Shown: piece after piece, positions 9,560-15,745 of the stretch
Position numbering within the stretch: position 1 is the first letter of the stretch
Layout of the letters: each line of letters begins with the position of its first letter
Assembly: GCA_947625385.1 (NCBI GenBank)
Contig: CANQOB010000010.1
Span: forward strand, 1-48,731
From: an uncultured Clostridia bacterium
Lineage (GTDB): Bacteria > Bacillota > Clostridia > Christensenellales > Borkfalkiaceae
Direction: 5' to 3'
Length of the DNA: 48,731 bases
Program-made: the position numbers and the translations under genes
The notes under the pieces: model-generated
Databases searched by the model: none
The model's input: the letters and a program-made list of their open reading frames with translations, nothing else
What the model was told of the DNA's origin: nothing

Positions 9560-11959
9560 ATGAGAATCAAAAAATTCCGGTTGATTACATGTCTTACGCT
9601 GTTCGTCGCGGCGGCAGTCGCATTTGCGCTGGCGCTGGCGGCGCTTCCGAGATCTTCCGCCTCCGGGGCGGATTACGCACCCTCGTCCGTGTTCGAAAAC
9701 GGCGAAGGCGGCACGGTGGGGACGGACAGGCCCTCCGAGGGCGCGGATAGCGAAAAGACGTATTGGATGCAATTTCTGCTCGACAACGGCGGCAAGGTCC
9801 ACTTCCGCCGCAATCTTGCGCTCAAATGGTACACCGCGGCGAAGCCCGCAGCGGACGGGGAGCCCGAAAGCCCGGCGTCCGGCATGAACATTCCCGGCGT
9901 CGAAAAGTATTTCGGAATGGAATTTTCCTTCCCCGAGATCGCCTTCGAGACGTTCACGGTCTCTTTCGACAGCGCGGAAGAGAACGTCACCAAAAAGGGC
10001 GTGACGACCAACTCCCTCGTATTCACCGCGACGGAGGGCGGCTTCGACGCCGAAGTCAGGGACTCCTTCTATGACGAGGACGATACGGGGGCGGAGGCGC
10101 CGCAAAAGACGTCGTTCACCTACACGGACGGGGATCGCATCGCCGTCCGAATCGACGAGACGGAATGCGAACCCGGTCAATTCTCCGTCTATGTCAAAGT
10201 CGGCGAAGAAGAGGAGCAACCCGTCGGGAAATTCACCAACATCAGCGGCTACTATCTCGAATACCGCAGCGTGGATTCCACGACGCCCGCAGAGCCCATC
10301 ACCTTCCAAGCGGACCTCCCCGCGACCGCGGAAGAGACCGCGCAGCAGGCGGTGCTCATGCACGCGCTCAACGGGCAGACGTTCGAAGTCAACGACCAGG
10401 GACAAATTGCGGACAACGCTCCCGCGGTCCTTGTCCTCAACGAAAAGATCTATCCCATCCGCCTCGGACAGCAGTTCACGCTCAGCTACACCGTCATCGA
10501 CGTCATGCGCAGCGCGTCCGTGTCGTCGCGCAACTACTACATGCCCGACTCGACCTTCCATAAGCCCAACGAGACGGCAAGCGACGACGAGGCGGAGAAG
10601 AAATACAACTACAAGTCCCTTCCCTCCACCGCGTATTTCCTGCCGCCCGACGACAGCAGCGAGGAAGAGACCGCTTACGTCTCCATCCGCTTCACCCTCA
10701 CCGACAGCACGACGACGGATACACAGGTCTATCTCACTTGGTATGCCGACGAGAGCGCCGTTGAGACGATGGGCGAGGGTGAGAACGTGTACGACTATAT
10801 CACGATCTTGCCCGAGATCGAGGGACCGCACTTTGCCGGCATCATCGCGGATGAGGTGAGCAAGACCAACCCCGTCGACCCCGATGCCTCCGACGTCTTT
10901 GCAACCGTGACAGAAAACTATCAGCGCGAGCTCGATGAGGCAGCTTCCAAGATGAGCGCGGGCGACGGCGCCTACCTCTATCTCCCGTCTCTGCGCGAAC
11001 TCATCACGAGTGATTATGCGGATTACCGCAACCTGCGCTTCAACGTCTACTACTATAAGCCCAACACGGCGGAGGGCAGCACCGCGACGAGCGCGACTTC
11101 GCTCAGGTACAGCAATCTCCGCATCGAAGTCGACCGCGAGGGCGTCTATAAGATGCGCGTCATCGCCACGGATTCCGCTTCCAACGAGATGAAGTATTAC
11201 GATAAGGACGGCAACCTCGTTGCGCTCTCCTCATCCAATGTGTGGGACATCGAGGGGCTCCCCGAGTTTACCTTCGAGATCAAGTACGACGGTCCTTCCA
11301 TCGAGGAAGCGGGCAAACAGGACGAGGGACGGCGCGACCAGACCTATTCCATCTCCGATTTCGAAATCATCGCGCTCGAAGGATATGAGACGGACTACAC
11401 GCTCTACTATCTCGAACAGAGCAGACTTCCCGAAGATTTCGCATTCCCCGCCACCTATCCGTTGCTCGCGAGCGAGCTCAAAACGGTTTTGAATTGGGAG
11501 AAAACGGAGGGCGTGACCGGGATCTTGGATCTCGATGCCGCCAAGGGGGAGAACGAACCCAAGATTCTCCGCGAGATCAAAAAGTACAATGCCGACGTCA
11601 CCGAGGACGACGAGGAATGGGACGATACGGACAATGCGTACAGCTGGAATCCCGATTCCACGCTGTCCTTCTGCCCGCAGGAGACGGGGTACTATTTCGT
11701 GCGGGTGCTCGTGACCGACTCCAAGATCAAGGGCGAGCCCACCGAATCGTGGATGGCGATCGTCGTCCGCACCCCGCTCGACCGTTCTCCCGGAAGGAGC
11801 AAATGGCTGCAAAACAACACGACGGCGATCATCCTGTTCGCGGTCGCGGCAGTGCTGCTCATCGCGATCGTGCTCGTCATCGTCATCAAGCCTTCGGATA
11901 AGAAACTCGAAGAAGTCGACCTCAAAGCGCTCAAAGGCAAGCGCAACAAGAAGGAATGA
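9560..11959 (+). CDS. Secreted, C-terminally membrane-anchored surface protein of unknown function
   Basis: I do not recognise the family. The 799-aa product starts with a classical signal peptide: basic MRIKKFR, a hydrophobic core, and a probable cleavage after a small-residue stretch near residue 30 (ASGA). The middle is a long extracellular part rich in Thr, Asp, Glu and Tyr that looks like beta-sandwich repeats; a piece near 520-560 (YKMRVIATDSASNEM) resembles an Ig/cadherin-like strand pattern. A single transmembrane helix (about 752-774, AIILFAVAAVLLIAIVLVIV) precedes a cytoplasmic basic tail ending KGKRNKKE. No LPXTG sorting signal is present. The ATG at 9560 has GGAG 7 nt upstream and starts directly before the signal peptide; a GTG at 9542 in the same frame is less likely. 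It has its own promoter and a strong terminator, so it is a single-gene unit. Confidence 0.75.
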   Translation: MRIKKFRLITCLTLFVAAAVAFALALAALPRSSASGADYAPSSVFENGEGGTVGTDRPSEGADSEKTYWMQFLLDNGGKVHFRRNLALKWYTAAKPAADGEPESPASGMNIPGVEKYFGMEFSFPEIAFETFTVSFDSAEENVTKKGVTTNSLVFTATEGGFDAEVRDSFYDEDDTGAEAPQKTSFTYTDGDRIAVRIDETECEPGQFSVYVKVGEEEEQPVGKFTNISGYYLEYRSVDSTTPAEPITFQADLPATAEETAQQAVLMHALNGQTFEVNDQGQIADNAPAVLVLNEKIYPIRLGQQFTLSYTVIDVMRSASVSSRNYYMPDSTFHKPNETASDDEAEKKYNYKSLPSTAYFLPPDDSSEEETAYVSIRFTLTDSTTTDTQVYLTWYADESAVETMGEGENVYDYITILPEIEGPHFAGIIADEVSKTNPVDPDASDVFATVTENYQRELDEAASKMSAGDGAYLYLPSLRELITSDYADYRNLRFNVYYYKPNTAEGSTATSATSLRYSNLRIEVDREGVYKMRVIATDSASNEMKYYDKDGNLVALSSSNVWDIEGLPEFTFEIKYDGPSIEEAGKQDEGRRDQTYSISDFEIIALEGYETDYTLYYLEQSRLPEDFAFPATYPLLASELKTVLNWEKTEGVTGILDLDAAKGENEPKILREIKKYNADVTEDDEEWDDTDNAYSWNPDSTLSFCPQETGYYFVRVLVTDSKIKGEPTESWMAIVVRTPLDRSPGRSKWLQNNTTAIILFAVAAVLLIAIVLVIVIKPSDKKLEEVDLKALKGKRNKKE

Positions 11960-11969
11960 CCGAACGCCT

Positions 11970-11999
11970 CGGCTCCGCGCAAAGCGGAGCCGTTTTTTT
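11970..11999 (+). terminator. Strong intrinsic terminator of the surface protein gene
   Basis: CGGCTCCGC (11970-11978) pairs perfectly with GCGGAGCCG (11984-11992) around a 5-nt loop and is followed by seven T (11993-11999). Confidence 0.92.
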
Positions 12000-12027
12000 C
12001 GCGCGCGTCCTGTTTTGATAGGGGTTC

Positions 12028-12093
12028 GTACCCCCGCCGCGTGCGGCGCGCGCCCCGCCAGGGCAGCGCGCCTGCCGCTCGCGGCGGGGGTAC
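12028..12093. repeat. Near-perfect 66-nt GC-rich palindromic hairpin
   Basis: GTACCCCCGCCGCG (12028-12041) is the exact reverse complement of CGCGGCGGGGGTAC (12080-12093). Inside, after a T-T mismatch, GCGGC (12043-12047) pairs with GCCGC (12074-12078). After a 2-nt bulge, GCGCGC (12048-12053) pairs with GCGCGC (12066-12071), then CCC with GGG around a GCCA loop. The whole element folds as one stem of about 28 base pairs. No T run follows on either side, so it is not a normal terminator. It sits in the 270-base gap 11960-12229 between the surface protein and the DUF378 gene. I see no gene in the rest of that gap. Confidence 0.85.
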
Positions 12094-12229
12094 GTTGTTT
12101 GCAGTTGCCGTTTCATAAAGAAGTATACCGCCTGCGGAACAGATTTGCGCGGTCTATGCCATTTTTTCAACGAAAATGCGCCGCATAACCTTTTTGCGAT
12201 TGCACATCATGTTTGCAGGAGGAAACACA

Positions 12230-12469
12230 ATGGTCATTGCAAATCTTATTTCCTATATCCTCGTGCTCGTCGGCGCGCTGAATTGGGGGCTGTTCGGAAT
12301 CTTCAACTTCAACCTCGTTTCGGCGATCTTCATGGGTCCGAGGTCGGTGGGCGCGATCATCATCTATTCGCTCATCACCGCCGCGGCGATCTGGCTCATC
12401 ATTTCGCCCATCATCACCAACGGCGCGCTCAAACTGCGCGGGAACCGCAAGGTGAGCGAGACCCACTGA
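12230..12469 (+). CDS. DUF378 family small membrane protein
   Basis: A 79-aa hydrophobic protein of the DUF378 family, recognised from the early stretch LVLVGALNWGLFGIFNFNLV. It has two or three membrane helices and a basic C-terminus (KLRGNRKVSETH). The function of the family is not known. The ATG at 12230 is chosen because it has a strong AGGAGG ribosome site 6-7 nt upstream; the frame is open back to 12176, but those residues lack the family pattern. No convincing promoter was found in the preceding gap. A terminator follows directly, so it seems to be transcribed alone or to lead into feoAB by read-through. Confidence 0.8.
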   Translation: MVIANLISYILVLVGALNWGLFGIFNFNLVSAIFMGPRSVGAIIIYSLITAAAIWLIISPIITNGALKLRGNRKVSETH

Positions 12470-12482
12470 GAGATGGAAGAAG

Positions 12483-12525
12483 GTGCGGATTCGGCATAAA
12501 AATTGCCGGGTCCGCATTTTTTATT
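12483..12525 (+). terminator. Intrinsic terminator between the DUF378 gene and feoA
   Basis: GTGCGGATTCGGCA (12483-12496) pairs with TGCCGGGTCCGCAT (12504-12517) over 14 positions, using G-T wobbles, around a 7-nt loop. A T-rich tail follows. The tail ends about four bases before the feoA ATG, so it could also act as an attenuator for feoAB. Confidence 0.85.
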
Positions 12526-12528
12526 AGT

Positions 12529-12753
12529 ATGACGATCGGCGATTTACAGCGCGGGGACAGGGCGCTCGTGCTCAAAGTGGATTTGGAAGGCGAATTGCGG
12601 GAAAAACTTCTTTCCCTGCAGATTCATGCGGGCGCAAAGATCGCCGTGCTCAAAGTCTCTCCCTTCCGCCGCGTGTTCGTGGTGCAGGCGGGGAGCGGCA
12701 AGATCGCGGTCGGCAGGGAAGTCGCGGACGGGGTGCGCGTGTGGAAGATCTGA
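12529..12753 (+). CDS. feoA: Ferrous iron transport protein A
   Basis: Small cytoplasmic SH3-like partner of the FeoB iron transporter. The 74-aa product shows the FeoA pattern: an N-terminal LQRGDRALVLKV, then LREKLLSLQIHAGAKIAVLK in place of the usual LRRRLLDMGLxPGxxV, then VVQAGSGKIAVGREVADGVRV. The start at 12529 fits the family N-terminus, but no Shine-Dalgarno sequence precedes it; the upstream bases are the T-rich tail of an intrinsic terminator. It overlaps feoB by 13 bases, so the two are coupled. Assignment rests on the fold pattern and the feoB neighbour. Confidence 0.85.
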   Translation: MTIGDLQRGDRALVLKVDLEGELREKLLSLQIHAGAKIAVLKVSPFRRVFVVQAGSGKIAVGREVADGVRVWKI

Positions 12754-14603
12754 CCGTTCTGCTCGTAGGCAATCCCAATGCGGGAAAGAGCACGCTCTTC
12801 AACCGTCTGACGCGCGGCAGGGCGCGGGTCGGGAATTGGCACGGCGTGACGGTGGACGCGCTCTCGGCGCCCGCCAAGCCGCCTCTTTGCGCTGTGCTCG
12901 TCGATCTGCCGGGAATTTACAATGCCGAGGGGAGCTCGCTCGAAGAGAAGTTCTCGGCTTCCTACATCGAATCGCATGGGGACGCAGCGCTGCTCTTTGT
13001 CTGCGAATATGCAAATCTGCCGCGTTTTCTGCCCCTCATGCGGGGTTTGGCGGACGGACGGCGGGCGGCGCTCGTGCTCACGAAAAAGAAACTCTTTCTG
13101 CGCGCAAAGGGATGGGCGGACGCCGCCGCGATCGCGGCGCGACTCTCTCTTCCCGTGTTCGACGCAGAGGACAAAGACCTCGCCGCAAAGCTCTCCGCCG
13201 CATTTCCCCGCCCCGCGGTGCACATCGAAGAGCGCTCGCTCGACGGCGTTTTTCGCCCTGCGGAGGGCGGACTCTCGCGCGCGGACAGTCTGCTCCTTTC
13301 GGGATGGTTCGCCTTTCCCTTGTTTGCAGTCCTGCTCATCTGTGCATTTTTTCTCACGTTTGCAAAAAATATGCCCGGAGATCTGCTCAAATCGCTCATC
13401 GAGAGGGGATTCGGCGCGCTCGCCGCGCTTGCGGAGGGCATTCCTTCCCCCGTTTGCCGCAGCCTAATTGCGGACGGCATTGTAAGAAGCCTCGGGAGCG
13501 TGCTCTGTTTTCTGCCGCAGATCGCGCTGTTGCAGCTCTTTCTGATCGTTCTCGAAGAGAGCGGGCTGCTCTCCCGCCTCGCCGTGCTTTCGGACGGCGC
13601 ATTGGGCAAAATAGGGCTCTCGGGACGGGCGGTCTTTTCCTTGCTCATGGGCTTCGGCTGCACGGCGGCAGCCATTTTTTCCACGCGCGGGCTCGATGAC
13701 AGGCGCATGCAACAGCGCGTGATCTTGTGCCTGCCCTATCTCTCGTGCAGCGCAAAACTTCCCGTCTATCTTGCGCTATCCGCTTCCTTTTTCGGGAATC
13801 CCTTTCTCGCCGTGATGCTCCTCTATCTGCTCGGCGCGCTCCTCGCCCTGCTCGCAGCGTTCCTGCTCAGAGGCAAGACGCCCGAATTTGCCATGGAGCT
13901 CGCCCCCTTGCAAGTTCCGAATGCACTTTTCGTCCTGAAATCCTTGCTCTTTCACGTCAAACAGTTTATAATAAAGGTGGGAACGGTCATCCTCGCCTTC
14001 TTTCTCGCGAGCTGGCTGTTCTCCTCGTTCGACCTCTCGCTGCACCTGTGCGACGCCGGGGACAGCATGCTCGCCTCCTTCTGCTCGCTGTTCGATTGGG
14101 TATTTGCGCCCATCGGCATGCGGGATTGGAGGATGACGTATGCCGCGCTCTCGGGACTTGTGGCGAAAGAAAACGTTGCGGGGACGATCGCGCTCTTCTA
14201 CGGGGAATTCCCTTACCCCGCCGCAAGCGCATTCTCCTTCGCCGTATTCGTGCTCGCCTGTTCGCCCTGCGTTTCGGCGATCGCCGCCTCCGCGCGCGAG
14301 CTCGGCGCCAAAAAAGCCGCGCTGTTTGCGGTCTTGCAGACGGTTTCGGCGCTTCTATTCTCCTATCTCACCTATTTTTTGCTCGCGCATCTCGCGCTTG
14401 CGCTGCCCGTCGCCGTCGCGGCATTTGCCGCCGTGCTTGCCTATGAAAGAATTCACCGTAAAAGAGGATACCACGCTCAAAGCGTTCACCGACGCCGTTT
14501 GTCCGCAGGCGTCCATGTGTCTGCGCACCCTGCTGCGGGCGCGGGACGTGCGCGTGAACGGCGAAAAGGTCGGCGCGGATCTGCCTTTAAGGCGGGGGGA
14601 TAA
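12741..14603 (+). CDS. feoB: Ferrous iron transport protein B, divergent G domain and run-on C-terminus
   Basis: Membrane Fe(II) transporter with an N-terminal G-protein domain. P-loop GNPNAGKS is at 10-17, switch-I Thr in NWHGVTVD (about 32-39), and G3 DLPG at 55-58. The G4 position, normally NxxD, reads TKKK (114-117), so guanine recognition should be weakened. The membrane part (about 190-565) keeps the FeoB order, including LMGFGCTAAAIFSTR and LSGLVAKENVAGT. The start is GTG 12741, inside feoA. Residues from 568 onward overlap the next gene in another frame for 161 bases; that tail is Arg/Gly/Ala-rich, looks like a frame shadow, and suggests loss of the original stop. The core of about 567 aa is shorter than the usual 650-700. 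Confidence 0.85.
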   Translation: MEDLTVLLVGNPNAGKSTLFNRLTRGRARVGNWHGVTVDALSAPAKPPLCAVLVDLPGIYNAEGSSLEEKFSASYIESHGDAALLFVCEYANLPRFLPLMRGLADGRRAALVLTKKKLFLRAKGWADAAAIAARLSLPVFDAEDKDLAAKLSAAFPRPAVHIEERSLDGVFRPAEGGLSRADSLLLSGWFAFPLFAVLLICAFFLTFAKNMPGDLLKSLIERGFGALAALAEGIPSPVCRSLIADGIVRSLGSVLCFLPQIALLQLFLIVLEESGLLSRLAVLSDGALGKIGLSGRAVFSLLMGFGCTAAAIFSTRGLDDRRMQQRVILCLPYLSCSAKLPVYLALSASFFGNPFLAVMLLYLLGALLALLAAFLLRGKTPEFAMELAPLQVPNALFVLKSLLFHVKQFIIKVGTVILAFFLASWLFSSFDLSLHLCDAGDSMLASFCSLFDWVFAPIGMRDWRMTYAALSGLVAKENVAGTIALFYGEFPYPAASAFSFAVFVLACSPCVSAIAASARELGAKKAALFAVLQTVSALLFSYLTYFLLAHLALALPVAVAAFAAVLAYERIHRKRGYHAQSVHRRRLSAGVHVSAHPAAGAGRARERRKGRRGSAFKAGG

Positions 14604-15246
14604 GGTCGCCTATTACATGAACGCGGCGCAGGAGGGGCGGGCTTCGCACGCCGTCGTCTATGCGGATGAGAACGTCTTCGTCGTCGACAAGGAGAGCGGC
14701 GTGAACGCGGAGGCGCTCTACGCCGAACTTTCCGCGCGGGAGAAGTGCTATTTCATCCACCGCCTCGACCGCAATACGGAGGGGCTCATGATCTTTGCCC
14801 GCACGCGGGAGGCGGAGCGGGAGCTCGTTGCCTGCTTCCGCGAGAGAAGGACGGAGAAGATCTATCGCGCTCTCGTATTCGGCACGCCGAAAGCGCACGC
14901 CGTCGAGACCGCCTTCCTCGTCAAGGACGAAAAGAATGCGCGCGTGTTTGTCTCGGCGCGCGGCGCGGGAGAGAAGATCGTAACGGAATATTCGCTCCTC
15001 GAACAGAGGGGAGAGACGGCGCTCGTCGAGGTCGTCCTGCATACGGGAAAAACTCACCAGATCAGGGCGCATCTCGCCTTCTTGGGACTGCCCGTAGTCG
15101 GCGACGAAAAGTACGGAGATCACGCCGCGAACCGACGCCTGCATGCGGCGCGGCAGCGGCTGCTCGCCGCCAAACTCACCCTGCACCCGCACGGCACGCT
15201 CGCCTACCTCGACGGCAAAGTGTTCGCCTCGGAAAAAACTTTATAA
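14443..15246 (+). CDS. RluA-family pseudouridine synthase with S4 domain
   Basis: A 267-aa pseudouridine synthase for rRNA or tRNA. The N-terminal S4 RNA-binding domain (about 14-60, LRTLLRARDVRVNGEKVGAD) is followed by the catalytic domain with FIHRLDRNTEGLMIFARTREAERE, where the Asp of HRLD is catalytic, and LHTGKTHQIRAHLAFLGLPV. The ATG at 14443 fits the S4-domain start but has no clear ribosome site and lies 161 bases inside the feoB open frame, so translation is probably coupled to feoB. It is the second RluA homologue in the window. Its presence next to feoB has no obvious functional link. Confidence 0.85.
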   Translation: MKEFTVKEDTTLKAFTDAVCPQASMCLRTLLRARDVRVNGEKVGADLPLRRGDKVAYYMNAAQEGRASHAVVYADENVFVVDKESGVNAEALYAELSAREKCYFIHRLDRNTEGLMIFARTREAERELVACFRERRTEKIYRALVFGTPKAHAVETAFLVKDEKNARVFVSARGAGEKIVTEYSLLEQRGETALVEVVLHTGKTHQIRAHLAFLGLPVVGDEKYGDHAANRRLHAARQRLLAAKLTLHPHGTLAYLDGKVFASEKTL

Positions 15247-15262
15247 AATTCGGGAAAAACGC

Positions 15263-15290
15263 TTGACAGAGCGTTTCTCTTTGTGATAAT
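15263..15290 (+). promoter_or_regulatory. Promoter of the arsR-P-type ATPase operon
   Basis: TTGACA (15263-15268), 16-bp spacer, GATAAT (15285-15290). A 7-bp inverted repeat, AAACGCT (15257-15263) and AGCGTTT (15270-15276), brackets the -35 box and may also end transcription of the upstream gene. The -10 box overlaps the ArsR operator. Confidence 0.75.
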
Positions 15291-15313
15291 ATATGAATAG
15301 TTATTCATATATT
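15288..15313. promoter_or_regulatory. Perfect 12-2-12 ArsR/SmtB operator
   Basis: AATATATGAATA (15288-15299), GT spacer, TATTCATATATT (15302-15313): a perfect 12-2-12 inverted repeat of the type bound by SmtB/CadC/NmtR-class zinc and cadmium sensors. It overlaps the -10 box and the likely transcription start, so the metal-free repressor would block RNA polymerase directly. Confidence 0.9.
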
Positions 15314-15331
15314 GATATATGGAGAAAACCT

Positions 15332-15679
15332 ATGAATTGCGAACACGAGAGGGAACACAGCGCCGCCGCGCGCGCCGCAAAGGAAAACATGCCGCATGCC
15401 GCAGAGATCGAACGGCTCGCGGAAAACTTCAAGACGATCTCCGAGCCGTCGCGCTTGAAGATCTTATTCGCGCTGCGGCACGGGGAGATGTGCGTTCTGC
15501 ATATCGTCGAGGCGGTGGGCGGCGCCCAGAGCGCCGTCTCGCACCAGCTGCGCCTGTTGCGCGCTTCGAATATCGTGAAGGCGCGGCGGGACGGGCGGCA
15601 TATCGTCTATTCGCTCGCCGACGAGCACATCCTTGCCGTGCTCGAACTTGCGTGCGCCCATTTGAAGTGTAAAATTTAG
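15332..15679 (+). CDS. ArsR/SmtB-family metal-responsive repressor
   Basis: A 115-aa winged-helix repressor that should release its operator on binding Zn or Cd. The core TISEPSRLKILFALRHGEMCVLHIVEAVGGAQSAVSHQLRLLR (35-77) is the ArsR DNA-binding fold. The C-terminal helix has Asp97, His99 and His110 spaced as in the SmtB/CzrA alpha-5 zinc site (DxHx10H), with Cys113 where the fourth ligand is expected. Cys54 lies where CadC-type alpha-3 sites place a Cys, and the N-terminus adds Cys3, His5 and His9, so both site types are possible. The ATG at 15332 has GGAG 7 nt upstream; a longer reading from 15293 would start inside the operator. Autoregulation and control of the ATPase 66 bases downstream are inferred. 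Confidence 0.9.
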   Translation: MNCEHEREHSAAARAAKENMPHAAEIERLAENFKTISEPSRLKILFALRHGEMCVLHIVEAVGGAQSAVSHQLRLLRASNIVKARRDGRHIVYSLADEHILAVLELACAHLKCKI

Positions 15680-15708
15680 GATTTTTCGATAAAAAACGGT
15701 AAAATTTG

Positions 15709-15734
15709 ATTATTTCGATAATATTCGAAATAAT
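15709..15734. promoter_or_regulatory. 10-6-10 inverted repeat before the metal ATPase
   Basis: ATTATTTCGA (15709-15718) and TCGAAATAAT (15725-15734) form a perfect inverted repeat with a 6-nt spacer, in an AT-rich gap that ends directly at the AAAGGAG ribosome site of the ATPase. It differs from the 12-2-12 operator. It may be a second operator or an mRNA hairpin. Confidence 0.55.
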
Positions 15735-15745
15735 AAAGGAGTTCT

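Noticed and set aside
773..10831. Long - strand open frames at 773-2053, 1791-3218, 4302-6086, 6147-7973 and 8711-10831
   Set aside because: Each lies opposite a clear + strand gene with family motifs, and has low-complexity composition, no ribosome site and no promoter.
12000..12229. Possible promoter or small RNA gene downstream of the long hairpin (e.g. TTGCAG near 12099 with AGTATACC near 12122)
   Set aside because: Box matches and spacing are too poor to call; only the hairpin itself is supported.
15293..15331. Longer ArsR start at 15293
   Set aside because: It lies within the operator and before the expected RNA start; ATG 15332 has GGAG at good spacing.
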